The notes under the pieces: model-generated
What the model was told of the DNA's origin: nothing
Database searches by the model: none
What the model saw: only the letters and a program-made list of their open reading frames with translations
Translations under genes and position numbers: made by a program
Assembly (NCBI RefSeq): GCF_018882415.1
Contig: NZ_JACVOL010000001.1
Span: 1,279,531-1,343,530 of the forward strand
Reading direction: 5' to 3'
DNA length: 64,000 nucleotides
Source: Polynucleobacter sp. 86C-FISCH
GTDB taxonomy: Bacteria; Pseudomonadota; Gammaproteobacteria; Burkholderiales; Burkholderiaceae
Shown here: positions 1 through 7,805 of the stretch, in pieces
Layout of the letters: each line of letters starts with the position of its first letter
How positions within the stretch are numbered: the first letter of the stretch is position 1

Positions 1-360
1 TGCCAAAGCAGTGAGTACTGCTAGCGCTGAATTAGTGCCTTCATTGCGGAAAGTCATTTCATGATGAGTAAGGCCGCCCATAAAGATACAAAGGCCAATA
101 ACGCCGTTAATGACAATCATGACAGTTGCAAATACAGCATCTCTCGCAATAAATTCTGCCCCCTCATGACCCGTCAGCATCATCGAGATAATGAGTGATA
201 CCTCAATGATCGTCACGCTAATGGAGAGTACCAGCGTGCCATAAGGCTCACCAGTTTTGTGAGCGATTACCTCAGCGTGATGAACCGCAGCAAGAACAGC
301 GCCAATTAAGGTGACACTCATCAGGGCAATAAACCAAGTTTGGCTCAATAAGGCAGTCAT
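1..360 (-). CDS. chaA: Ca2+/H+ antiporter, N-terminal part (cut by window edge)
   Basis: The reverse complement of positions 360 to 1 reads openly from an ATG at 358-360 to the edge of the window and gives 120 residues of a hydrophobic protein. It contains the stretch GEPYGTLVLSISVTIIEVSL, typical of the first half of ChaA-type calcium/proton exchangers, in which an acidic residue in a membrane helix carries the cation. At least three membrane helices are visible. The family exports Ca2+ (or Na+/K+) from the cytoplasm in exchange for protons. The rest of the gene lies outside the window, so completeness cannot be judged. It is divergent from cbiX, whose start lies 82 bp away. Confidence 0.85.
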   Translation of the reverse strand, partial: MTALLSQTWFIALMSVTLIGAVLAAVHHAEVIAHKTGEPYGTLVLSISVTIIEVSLIISMMLTGHEGAEFIARDAVFATVMIVINGVIGLCIFMGGLTHHEMTFRNEGTNSALAVLTALA

Positions 361-442
361 AGATGCAATCTAGAAAATAAGGTTAAGCTAGTGGGTGAGG
401 ACACCCCAAAAACTATTGATTACTGAGAGTTTAAAGCCATCT

Positions 443-805
443 ATGAAAGCCATTATCTTATTTGGGCACGGAGCAAGAGATAACCGTTGGCGCGAACCAT
501 TTGATCGCTTGGTAGGATTGTGGCGTGAGCAGAATCCTAATACTCCTGTTGAGCTCGCTTTTTTAGAAATGATGCAGCCTTCACTGGAAGAAGCGGTCGC
601 CGCTCTAGTCTCTAAAGACGCCAACGAAATTATTGTGGTGCCGGTGTTCTTTGGGCAGGGCGGTCATCTCAGAAATGATTTCCCGGTGCTGCTAGAGTCC
701 TGCCAAAAGCAGTTCCCTGGGGTCAAATTAAGCGCTACGCCTGCTGTTGGCGAAGACCTGGCAGTCTTGCAAGCTATCGTTGATTTCGGAGCCAGAGCTC
801 TTTAA
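443..805 (+). CDS. cbiX: Short-form sirohydrochlorin chelatase (CbiX-S type)
   Basis: The 120-residue protein starts MKAIILFGHGARDNRW; an in-frame start 48 bp upstream exists, but the family begins at this motif, so 443 was chosen. His-9 in FGHGARDNRW and the His in FFGQGGHLRNDFP match the metal-binding histidines of the CbiX/SirB chelatases that insert Co2+ or Fe2+ into sirohydrochlorin. At about 120 residues it is the short, single-domain form that works as a homodimer. Next to cobA and the sulfite reductase gene it most likely makes sirohaem. Its last 78 bp overlap the 3' end of cobA on the other strand. Confidence 0.85.
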   Translation: MKAIILFGHGARDNRWREPFDRLVGLWREQNPNTPVELAFLEMMQPSLEEAVAALVSKDANEIIVVPVFFGQGGHLRNDFPVLLESCQKQFPGVKLSATPAVGEDLAVLQAIVDFGARAL

Positions 806-1597
806 ATCTTCACTGGTTTGACGTTCATTTCTTAGGGCCTCACCAATCATGATGAGCGCTGGCGAGCTGCTATCAAACCAAGCATCCGCTTTACCTGCCG
901 CTAATTCTGCTAATGTGCTCGTCCATTGACGCTCACGTGGGGTGCTGACTGCTTCCAGTATTTGAACTGGTGTATCTGAGGTATGTTTGCTGAAGCCCTG
1001 GGTGTTTTGTTCAATCAGTTGCTTAGCAATACGGGCAGCATCTTTACGACCCATGTAGTACACCAAGGTGTCTGCATTTGGATTACTTATTGGAGAAGTT
1101 GAGTTTGCTTCTGGTACATTTTCAGTGCCTTGCGCAAGCGTTACAAAGGCAACACTACGTGATACTCCGCGTAGTGTTAACGATTGCTGAATACTAGCTG
1201 CACCTGCTAATGCTGCGGTAATGCCTGGAACAACGGAAACTTCTATGCCCGCAGCCTTGAGGGTCTGAATTTCTTCATCGGCACGACCAAAGAGCATTGG
1301 ATCGCCACCTTTAAGGCGCACAATCACCTGATGCTTATGTGCGGCATCTACTAGGCGCTTATTAATAAATTGCTGTGCTGAAGAAAGCTTGCCACAACGT
1401 TTACCAACAGCCACCTGAATTGCTTGTGGGCAGAGATCTAACATGGCTGGATCAACTAAGGCATCGTAGAAGACGACATCGGCTTGTTCCAGCAGCTTGG
1501 CACCGCGCACGGTAATGAGATCAACCGCCCCAGGGCCGGCGCCAACTAAATAGACCTTTCCTGGTGTATTTAGTTGTTTCTTGATTGGCTGAGTCAT
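728..1597 (-). CDS. cobA: Uroporphyrinogen-III C-methyltransferase
   Basis: This 289-residue SAM-dependent methylase converts uroporphyrinogen III to precorrin-2, the entry to sirohaem. Visible family motifs are VYLVGAGPGAVDLITVRG near the N-terminus, VRLKGGDPMLFGRADEE about residue 95, and VVPGITAALAGAASI about residue 122. Only the SUMT domain is present; the precorrin-2 dehydrogenase domain of CysG-type fusions is missing, so the oxidation step must be encoded elsewhere. About 26 C-terminal residues beyond the conserved domain are encoded inside the convergent cbiX gene. It lies 32 bp downstream of the DUF934 gene and probably belongs to the same transcript. Confidence 0.93.
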   Translation of the reverse strand: MTQPIKKQLNTPGKVYLVGAGPGAVDLITVRGAKLLEQADVVFYDALVDPAMLDLCPQAIQVAVGKRCGKLSSAQQFINKRLVDAAHKHQVIVRLKGGDPMLFGRADEEIQTLKAAGIEVSVVPGITAALAGAASIQQSLTLRGVSRSVAFVTLAQGTENVPEANSTSPISNPNADTLVYYMGRKDAARIAKQLIEQNTQGFSKHTSDTPVQILEAVSTPRERQWTSTLAELAAGKADAWFDSSSPALIMIGEALRNERQTSEDLKSSGSEINDSLQDCQVFANSRRSA

Positions 1598-1629
1598 GAT
1601 GTTTTCTGGCAGAGTTGTAGTGTGGATAC

Positions 1630-2196
1630 TTAAATACTGAGAGTCGCACGCTTATCGCGCCAGCTATTTTGAGTAGTCACGCTATATAAATCAAACTGCT
1701 TTAGAGCGACATCCAGATTTTGATCTGGGCGCAAAGCAAAACTATCAAAGCCTACGCGTGCACCCTGTAGTAGTTGATCGATAAGTACGTCGCCAATCGC
1801 ACGAATCTCACCCGACCAAGCAAAGCGTCCGCGTAATAGCGCTGCAGTACTAAAGCTTCTGCCATCTCTAAAAATCGGAAAGTGCGCAGCCACCAAAGGC
1901 CAGACAGTTTTACCTGCTTCGATGACATCCGCATGCTTCAGAATGTCATCATCAGCTGCAAACCAAACGCCGATCTGACCATTTGCTGCTTTAGTAATCA
2001 CATCAGCTTCATGGTGGTGTTCAAGCCACCAGGTAAATGGCACCAGCACTTTATGGGCGCCGTGCTCTAGGTCGGGCAGACCGCCTTCGTCATGGCTACC
2101 ACTCCAGATTTGCCATTGATTTTCGGATAGAGAGGGCTTGCCGTCCTTTGGAAAATGCACAATTTCTTGATGGGAGGCGATATTCAATTGACTCAT
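1630..2196 (-). CDS. DUF934 protein, sulfite-reduction accessory
   Basis: The 188-residue protein overlaps the end of cysI by 4 bp (ATGA), so the two are translationally coupled. Its length and position directly after cysI match DUF934, a betaproteobacterial family usually annotated as an accessory oxidoreductase of sulfite reduction whose exact role is not established. The C-terminal half includes LIDQLLQGARVGFDSFALR and conserved aromatic residues; no cofactor motif is evident. In many Burkholderiales cysH, cysD and cysN follow this gene, but here cobA follows directly. Confidence 0.8.
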   Translation of the reverse strand: MSQLNIASHQEIVHFPKDGKPSLSENQWQIWSGSHDEGGLPDLEHGAHKVLVPFTWWLEHHHEADVITKAANGQIGVWFAADDDILKHADVIEAGKTVWPLVAAHFPIFRDGRSFSTAALLRGRFAWSGEIRAIGDVLIDQLLQGARVGFDSFALRPDQNLDVALKQFDLYSVTTQNSWRDKRATLSI

Positions 2197-3905
2197 GTCG
2201 CACTTCCTTCTATTGCTTTCTCAGCCTTTTCTTTTTTCTTGGCATTTTTGTAGGCCGCTTCTTTGAAGGGAGCAACTCCTAAGCGACGATAGGCATCAAT
2301 AAAAGATTCATGTTCGCTACGTTCTGCAACATAGGTGTTGATGATGTTAGTCATCACGTCCGGTATCTCATCAGCATAGAAAGATGGGCCAATAACTTTA
2401 CCAATGGCAGCATCGTTGCCTTGCTCGCCACCTAAGGTGATTTGGTACCACTCTTCACCGTCTTTATCTACACCGAGCACACCAATGTTACCTACGTGGT
2501 GGTGACCGCAGGAGTTAATGCAGCCTGAGATATTCAGGCTGATATCACCTAAATCAAATAAGTAATCCAAGTCATCAAAGCGCTCTTGAATCGCTTTGGC
2601 AATCGGTAAGGATTTAGCATTGGCGAGGGAGCAGAAGTCACCACCAGGGCAGGCAATGATGTCAGTGAGTAGGCCAACGTTAGGCAAAGCAACTTTTTGC
2701 TTCTTAGCCTCTTGCCATAGCCCATATAACTTAGCCTGCTCTACATCAGCCAGCACCAGGTTCTGTTCATGTGTGGCGCGTAGTTCGCCAAAACTATATT
2801 GATCAGCTAAATCAGCAATCGCATACATTTGTGCGGTAGTGGCATCACCTGGGGCAACGGTGCCATGGGGCTTGAGTGACAAAATCACACTTGCATAACC
2901 GGGTACTTGATGTGGTTTGATGTTGCGTTCTAACCAACGTGCAAAAGCAGCTTTATCAGCTTCGCTAGCTGTATTAATGACTTGCTCATTTGTTAATGCC
3001 GGCAATGTTTTGTATGCAGGCTTAGTGAAATGCTTGGCAACACGATCCCACTCGGCTTGAGTGAAATTGTCATCACCATTTTTAATGTGAGTCCATTCAC
3101 CTTCAACTTGACGAGCAAACTCTTCTGGTCCTAAAGCCTTCACCAAAATCTTGATACGAGCCTTATAGAGGTTATCTCTTCTGCCAAAACGGTTGTAAAC
3201 ACGTAGCAAGGCGGTGAGGTAGCTCGGAAGCACATTCCAAGGGAGACCTTGTTTGATGAGCGATCCCAAAATAGGGGTACGTCCCATGCCGCCACCAGCG
3301 TAAATATCAGCAGTCAATTGACCAGCAGCATTGCTCTTGAGTTCAATGCCTACGTCATGACAAAGTAAAACAGTGCGATCTTCTTTCGCACCATTTACTG
3401 CAAATTTAAATTTACGCGGTAGGTGGGCAAACTCAGGATGCAGTGTTGACCATTGACGCAGCAATTCACAGATGGGGCGAGTGTCGACATATTCATCACC
3501 AGCAACGCCAGCAAAAGCATCGCTCGTAATATTACGAATACAGTTGCCTGAAGTTTGGATAGCGTGCATTTCAACTTTGGCAAGCTCAGCCAAAATATCT
3601 GGCGTGTCTTCAAGTGTTACCCAGTTGTACTGAATATTTTGGCGCGTAGTGAAGTGCCCATAACCACGGTCATACTTTTCAGAGATGAGTGCCAGGGTGC
3701 GCAACTGTTTTGAGTTAAATAGACCGTAAGGAATAGCAACACGCAACATATAAGCGTGACGTTGGTGGTACAGGCCGTTCTGCAAACGTAGAGGGCGAAA
3801 CTCTTCTTCGGCTAGGCTGCCATCAAGACGTCTAGCAACTTGGTCGCGGAATTGGGCAACCCGTTGATCCACCAGGGTTTGGTCAATAGCATCGTATTTA
3901 TACAT
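2193..3905 (-). CDS. cysI: Sulfite/nitrite reductase, sirohaem-[4Fe-4S] haemoprotein
   Basis: The product of about 570 residues carries the duplicated ferredoxin-like and sirohaem domains of assimilatory sulfite reductases. The cluster/sirohaem cysteines are visible in CPGGDFCSLANAKS and NISGCINSCGHHHVGNIG, giving the CX5C...CX3C pattern. It reduces sulfite to sulfide with six electrons in the cytoplasm. The start at 3905 (MYKYDAIDQTLVDQRVAQF) matches where the family begins; a GTG 36 bp upstream is an alternative, and neither has a good ribosome binding site. No CysJ-type flavoprotein is nearby, so ferredoxin (fdxA at 41 kb) is a possible electron donor. Nitrite reductase activity cannot be excluded. 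Confidence 0.93.
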   Translation of the reverse strand: MYKYDAIDQTLVDQRVAQFRDQVARRLDGSLAEEEFRPLRLQNGLYHQRHAYMLRVAIPYGLFNSKQLRTLALISEKYDRGYGHFTTRQNIQYNWVTLEDTPDILAELAKVEMHAIQTSGNCIRNITSDAFAGVAGDEYVDTRPICELLRQWSTLHPEFAHLPRKFKFAVNGAKEDRTVLLCHDVGIELKSNAAGQLTADIYAGGGMGRTPILGSLIKQGLPWNVLPSYLTALLRVYNRFGRRDNLYKARIKILVKALGPEEFARQVEGEWTHIKNGDDNFTQAEWDRVAKHFTKPAYKTLPALTNEQVINTASEADKAAFARWLERNIKPHQVPGYASVILSLKPHGTVAPGDATTAQMYAIADLADQYSFGELRATHEQNLVLADVEQAKLYGLWQEAKKQKVALPNVGLLTDIIACPGGDFCSLANAKSLPIAKAIQERFDDLDYLFDLGDISLNISGCINSCGHHHVGNIGVLGVDKDGEEWYQITLGGEQGNDAAIGKVIGPSFYADEIPDVMTNIINTYVAERSEHESFIDAYRRLGVAPFKEAAYKNAKKKEKAEKAIEGSAT

Positions 3906-4048
3906 AAGGAGGCTATTGTCATATTTGATTGATATTTCCACAAATAATTAAAAATTGATTCTATATACCTATATCAATATATAAAGACTCAACTTCAGAA
4001 TATCCATAGAGGTCAGCTACAAGGGCTCTTTTAAGGCAAAAGTAACAA

Positions 4049-4083
4049 ATATTCCATTTAACAGATTCTGTTATACGGAATAT
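4049..4083. promoter_or_regulatory. Dyad operator of the HigA-type regulator
   Basis: An interrupted dyad is centred on 4066. The inner arms TAACAG (4059-4064) and CTGTTA (4068-4073) flank ATT; the outer arms ATATTCC (4049-4055) and GGAATAT (4077-4083) share the same centre. It spans the predicted -35 to -10 region, as expected of an autoregulatory operator for a HigA-type repressor. Confidence 0.7.
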
Positions 4084-4086
4084 AAT
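4058..4086 (+). promoter_or_regulatory. Sigma-70 promoter of higA-like gene, predicted leaderless
   Basis: TTAACA (4058-4063) and a consensus TATAAT (4081-4086) are separated by exactly 17 bp. The expected start point, about 4092-4094, coincides with the first ATG at 4092 and leaves at most a few bases before the second ATG at 4098. The transcript is therefore predicted to have no usable 5' leader. Confidence 0.7.
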
Positions 4087-4091
4087 GGGGA

Positions 4092-4400
4092 ATGACGATG
4101 ACCAAATTACTTGATGAAATTCATCCCGGTGAAATACTGCTTGAAGACTTTATGAAGCCGATGGGCATTACTGCTCGCCAGCTAGCCGCCGATATCGATG
4201 TTGCGCCCAGTCGAATTAGTGAGATTGTTAACGGTGCTCGCCCCATTACTGCCGATACAGCCCTACGACTTGGCCTGTTCTTCTCGATGGAGCCTAGATT
4301 TTGGTTAGACCTACAAGCCGATTACGACATGCGTGTTGCAAGAAGAACCCTGCAGAAAGAAATAGAACCAAGAATTCGGGTTTTTAAAATGGCTACCTAG
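4092..4400 (+). CDS. higA: HigA-family XRE-type antitoxin/repressor, no toxin partner seen
   Basis: The 102-residue protein contains IHPGEILLEDFMKPMGITAR, the hallmark start of HigA-type antidote proteins, followed by a helix-turn-helix (QLAADIDVAPSRISEIVNG) and the family's FFSMEPRFWLDLQADYDM segment. HigA proteins bind palindromes in their own promoter and neutralise a HigB ribonuclease. No HigB is encoded between cysI and this gene, nor directly after it, where a terminator follows at 4421. It may be a domesticated orphan regulator or act on a toxin elsewhere. The start may be 4092 or 4098 (MTKLLDEIHPGEIL). Confidence 0.88.
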   Translation: MTMTKLLDEIHPGEILLEDFMKPMGITARQLAADIDVAPSRISEIVNGARPITADTALRLGLFFSMEPRFWLDLQADYDMRVARRTLQKEIEPRIRVFKMAT

Positions 4401-4420
4401 TTAGCAAGTGAGCCAAATTA

Positions 4421-4446
4421 AAAAGCCCCGAAATAGCGGGGCTTTT
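4421..4446. terminator. Bidirectional rho-independent terminator
   Basis: AAAAGCCCCG, a six-base loop AAATAG, then CGGGGCTTTT. The A-tract and T-tract allow use from both sides, between the higA-like gene and the convergent small membrane gene. Confidence 0.85.
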
Positions 4447-4482
4447 GATTTAGATCTTTTGATCTATAAGTGGGTTCTTTGC

Positions 4483-4854
4483 TTACAGCCCGTTTTCTCG
4501 GTAGTGCTTATAGAGGTTGGCAATCGAGGCAAAGCCAAGAACCACTATTAGTACTGCAAATAAATATTCTGTAGTGAGATAGGTATAGACACCCATCTGT
4601 ACTAGGACCGCGGCAACAACGAAAGCAGCAATCGATCCAAATGCCACTAGCTTAAAGTTAGGCACGAAAGCGCCCAAAGTGATGGCAATAAATACGATGT
4701 ATAGATCTGAAACGAGCTGATCAGCAGTTACAAAGATGCTATTAGTGAGCTCGGGATTAGTGAACTTCCCCAAAACGGCAATGACCAGAATAGAAGCCAG
4801 GATCGCAAAGTTGAGCTTTGCTTTAAGAAGAATGGTCTTAAATTGATCGCCCAT
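4483..4854 (-). CDS. Small integral membrane protein, unknown function
   Basis: The ATG at 4854 (MGDQFKTILLKAKLNF) lies 4 bp after the stop of the upstream gene, so this start is preferred over a longer reading frame running back to 4917. The 123-residue product has about four hydrophobic helices (AILASILVIAVLG, LYIVFIAITLGAFV, LVAFGSIAAFVVAAVLV, YLFAVLIVVLGFASI) and a short basic tail. No family was recognised. Its tight coupling to the gene at 4859-5083 suggests that the two proteins form one complex. Confidence 0.65.
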   Translation of the reverse strand: MGDQFKTILLKAKLNFAILASILVIAVLGKFTNPELTNSIFVTADQLVSDLYIVFIAITLGAFVPNFKLVAFGSIAAFVVAAVLVQMGVYTYLTTEYLFAVLIVVLGFASIANLYKHYRENGL

Positions 4855-4858
4855 GGTT

Positions 4859-5083
4859 TTATGAGGCGCTACCGTTAAATACGAGGCTGATGCCAATCCA
4901 CAAAATAATAAAAGCAATCAAAACGGTTGAGCCAATTTTCTTGAGGAAATACTCTAGGCTATCCATATAAGCTTCATCGCCTCTACCGAAGTAATGATCA
5001 AATCGCTTCCAATAAAGACGTCCTACAACTAGGGGCAGAAGCATCGCGACGATGCCTAAAATAACGGTTAAGGTGTTATCCAT
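4859..5083 (-). CDS. Small membrane protein, unknown function
   Basis: The 74-residue protein begins MDNTLTVILGIVAMLLPLVVGRLYW, with one N-terminal membrane helix, a charged middle part (KRFDHYFGRGDEAYMDSLEYFLKKIG) and a second helix (STVLIAFIILWIGISLVF). It is the first gene of a two-gene unit with 4483-4854. No family was recognised. The two-helix topology with a short charged loop resembles many small scaffold proteins, but that is not evidence of function. Confidence 0.6.
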   Translation of the reverse strand: MDNTLTVILGIVAMLLPLVVGRLYWKRFDHYFGRGDEAYMDSLEYFLKKIGSTVLIAFIILWIGISLVFNGSAS

Positions 5084-5266
5084 GCTGAAACTTTCTTTGC
5101 TAACAATCTCAAGGGATTGGCTGTAAAGGCTAAAGAATACCTGTTTTTGTTTTTCGTCCAGCTTAGTGGCGCTTTGGGGCTTATCAATCGGTGTTATTTA
5201 AGGCTAAAAGGCGTTTGTTGATACAGTAGAGGCTACTTTTCAACTACTTCATTCGAAAGCACCCAT

Positions 5267-5845
5267 ATGGCCGAACTATCAACTGCTCAGATTCAGGAGC
5301 TCCGCACAAAAGTATTGGGTGCGGCTGCCAAAGTTCCAGGCGCCTTAATTGGTCTTGGAATTTTATTTATCGTTCTGGGCATGATCGGAATTGCAGGTCA
5401 AACCTTATTCTCATTTATCTCGGTTAATGTTTTAGGCATTTTCTTATTCGCTGGCGGCCTTCTTCAAGGCGCTCATGCTTTGAAATCACAAGGCTGGAAA
5501 AGCGTAGGTGTGCAACTAGTTTTAGCAGCCCTCTACATTGCAGCAGCTATCTTTACATGGGCTTTCCCAATTCCTGCGCTAGAAGCAATTACTTTATGGC
5601 TGGCTGCAATCTTTTTTGTAACAGGTGCTTTGCGTTTGATCTCAGCATTCCAACACCGTCACTTCCGTGAATGGTTTTGGTTGGTTTTGTCATCAGCTAT
5701 TTCCATCTTGATGGGTGTGCTGATTATGAATGGCTACCCAGAATCTAGCCTTTGGCTTCCTGGTATGTTGATTGCGATCGAGCTATTGTTGCAAGGTTGG
5801 TCAATGTTATTTATGGGCTTAGCAGCACGCTCACTAATTAAATAA
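5267..5845 (+). CDS. HdeD-family membrane protein (DUF308)
   Basis: The 192-residue protein shows six hydrophobic helices in three pairs separated by short loops, the pattern of DUF308/HdeD proteins. Typical pieces are GLGILFIVLGMIGIAGQTLF, LWLAAIFFVTGALRLISAFQHR and FWLVLSSAISILMGVLI. In E. coli HdeD is linked to acid resistance at high cell density, but the molecular role of the family is not known. The gene is preceded by 183 bp without a gene and followed 42 bp later by a small basic protein gene that may share its transcript. Confidence 0.8.
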   Translation: MAELSTAQIQELRTKVLGAAAKVPGALIGLGILFIVLGMIGIAGQTLFSFISVNVLGIFLFAGGLLQGAHALKSQGWKSVGVQLVLAALYIAAAIFTWAFPIPALEAITLWLAAIFFVTGALRLISAFQHRHFREWFWLVLSSAISILMGVLIMNGYPESSLWLPGMLIAIELLLQGWSMLFMGLAARSLIK

Positions 5846-5887
5846 CTCAGTAATTAGATTTAGAAAGCACAGCAAAGAGTCTTCATC

Positions 5888-6064
5888 ATGGCAATGAAAA
5901 AAACCGATCTCTATAAGAACTTAGCTTTGAAAACGGCGCAAGGAATGAAAAATGCTGCTAAGACTCCTAAGCTGGGCGCGGACGAGAAGGCAAAAACAAA
6001 AAAGGAATTAGCGAATGCTAATCCCTTGTTGGCTTCTTTGATGGGCAAAACCAAAGCTAAATAA
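5888..6064 (+). CDS. Small lysine-rich protein, 58 aa
   Basis: An open frame from ATG 5888 to TAA 6064 encodes 58 residues (begins MAMKKTDLYKNLALKTAQGM, ends LLASLMGKTKAK). It is strongly basic, with lysines spread through it and no hydrophobic helix, so it is probably a cytosolic, possibly nucleic-acid-associated protein. It lies between hdeD and the acyltransferase gene on the same strand, with gaps of 42 and 16 bp. Codon use looks like that of its neighbours. No family was recognised. Confidence 0.6.
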   Translation: MAMKKTDLYKNLALKTAQGMKNAAKTPKLGADEKAKTKKELANANPLLASLMGKTKAK

Positions 6065-6080
6065 TATTTGTAACTAATAC

Positions 6081-7142
6081 TTGAAACAAACAGGCCCGCT
6101 TTTTCTGATTGATTTTCTCAAGGTCTTTGCGGCCCTGTTAATCATCCTGCATCATCTCTCAAGCTATGGGCAAATTGCAGAAGATGCTCGTCGTGTTCTG
6201 CCAGGTCTAATGACTTGGCTATTTGAGTACGGGCGCTATGCGGTGCAAATCTTTTTAGTGATGGCTGGTTATTTGGCTGCTCAATCTTTGAGTCGTTATG
6301 CCAATCTCAAATTTAGCGCCAATAGTTTGCTCAAGCTGATACTGAATCGCTATCTGCGCTTGTTTGCACCGTATGCTGCCGCACTTATTTTTACTATTGT
6401 GTGCGCATACATTGCGCGCTTCTGGGTCAATGATGAATTTGTTGGTGAATCAGAAACGCTATCGCAATTTCTGGCGCACCTCTTTTTCATTCAGGGTATC
6501 TTAGGCTTAGATTCGATTTCTGCTGGCGCTTGGTATGTGGCGATTGATTGGCAGCTGTATTCAATACTAGCGATCTTATTTATTTCTTTTCCGAGCAATC
6601 AAGCATTAATTTGGTTAATTAGCGTTCTGGCCGTTAGTTCATTACTGTTCTTTAATCGTTCGGCTGACTATGAAGCCTATTTCATTTATTTCATTGGCTC
6701 ATACGGCTTAGGGGTTCTAGCTTACTTAGCCAGCCGTTTTCAAGATATGGGTATCCAGCGCTTGGCTAAGGTGGTATTGATCTTGATTGGTTTAATTATT
6801 GCGGCCGCTTCATTACAACAAGTTTGGCTCAGAAATTTCCTAGCCTGGTTTGTGGCCTTGGCCCTGTATTTATGGGGCGATACTCAATATCCCAAAGTCA
6901 TTGCTCAGAAGGGTCTGGCAAAAGCTATTACCTGGGGAAGTCAGCGCGCTTACTCTGCTTTCTTAATTCACTTCGCATTTATTTTGTTAGCAAACACGCT
7001 CTACATTGCATCAGGTTTGCATGCTCACGAAAGTGGTGCATTGGCTATTGCTTTGATGCTGGGGGTTATAACAACCAGTGTAATTGCGGCCAATTATGTT
7101 TATCGCTGGATAGAAGTCCCAGCAAATAAACTCAAGGTTTAA
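6081..7142 (+). CDS. Acyltransferase 3 family integral membrane protein
   Basis: The 353-residue protein has about ten membrane helices and opens with PLFLIDFLKVFAALLIILHHLSSYG, the family's N-terminal helix with the conserved HH pair in the I-x-HH arrangement. Such proteins (OafA/WecH group) move acetyl or other acyl groups onto sugars of lipopolysaccharide, peptidoglycan or secreted glycans. The start is read as TTG at 6081, because no ATG precedes the conserved N-terminus and the ribosome binding site is weak. No glycan gene cluster is adjacent, so the acceptor is unknown. Confidence 0.8.
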   Translation: MKQTGPLFLIDFLKVFAALLIILHHLSSYGQIAEDARRVLPGLMTWLFEYGRYAVQIFLVMAGYLAAQSLSRYANLKFSANSLLKLILNRYLRLFAPYAAALIFTIVCAYIARFWVNDEFVGESETLSQFLAHLFFIQGILGLDSISAGAWYVAIDWQLYSILAILFISFPSNQALIWLISVLAVSSLLFFNRSADYEAYFIYFIGSYGLGVLAYLASRFQDMGIQRLAKVVLILIGLIIAAASLQQVWLRNFLAWFVALALYLWGDTQYPKVIAQKGLAKAITWGSQRAYSAFLIHFAFILLANTLYIASGLHAHESGALAIALMLGVITTSVIAANYVYRWIEVPANKLKV

Positions 7143-7166
7143 CGCAAAGCTAAGGTATAGCTAAGT

Positions 7167-7694
7167 TCAAAGACCCATATCTTTGAGAACGCGGAAGATC
7201 TCACGATAAGCCTTAGGCGGTTTATTTTGTTCTTTCTCTTTACGCGCATTCCGAATTAAGGTGCGCATATTCTGAATATCCATGTCCGGATATTGCTCAA
7301 TCATCTTAGTGAATGCTTCGTCATTCGCAACCAGTCTATCGCGATAGCTTTCTAAAAAATGTAACTTTGCAGTCTCAGCCTTGCTAACGCCTTGAATAGC
7401 ATCCAAGCGTTTCTGAATCGCATCCAACTCTTCCTCATCCAAAAAGCGCATGAGTTTGCCAAGGTATTGCTTATGGCGACGGATTGCCTCAAAACTTTTA
7501 ATCTTGTTGGTTTCTGCAATGGCAGCCTTGATGGCTTCATCCAAAGGAATTGTTTTCAAAGCATCGCTACTGAGGGCTGCCAAAACCTCGGCCAGCTTCT
7601 GGCGCTCAGTCATTTGGCGCTTTAACTCTGACTTGCTTGGCCCATCATCGGCGTCAACCACCTTGGGAGTGCGATTCTTCTCATTAATATGCAT
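7167..7694 (-). CDS. darP: Ribosome-biogenesis protein DarP/YjgA (DUF615)
   Basis: The 175-residue, highly charged alpha-helical protein matches the DUF615 (YjgA) family in length and in the segments PSKSELKRQMTERQKLAEVL and FEAIRRHKQYLGKLMRFLDEE. In E. coli DarP (183 aa) associates with the pre-50S ribosomal subunit and supports maturation of the peptidyl transferase centre. The last 30 residues (KEQNKPPKAYREIFRVLKDM) are typical. It is convergent with the acyltransferase gene (24 bp apart) and divergent from the GMC oxidoreductase gene. Confidence 0.88.
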   Translation of the reverse strand: MHINEKNRTPKVVDADDGPSKSELKRQMTERQKLAEVLAALSSDALKTIPLDEAIKAAIAETNKIKSFEAIRRHKQYLGKLMRFLDEEELDAIQKRLDAIQGVSKAETAKLHFLESYRDRLVANDEAFTKMIEQYPDMDIQNMRTLIRNARKEKEQNKPPKAYREIFRVLKDMGL

Positions 7695-7805
7695 TTAGCT
7701 ATTTTAGACGGGTATTCAGGGTTTCAAGCTGAATTGCCTAATTTCTTCAAATTGGAAGATTTGGTAAATAATAGAGTTTAAAAATAGACACAAAAAAGTA
7801 GAGAC

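Noticed and set aside
3906-4091. Possible HigB toxin remnant before the HigA-type gene
   Set aside because: No frame in this stretch gives a HigB/RelE-like sequence; it looks like promoter DNA only.
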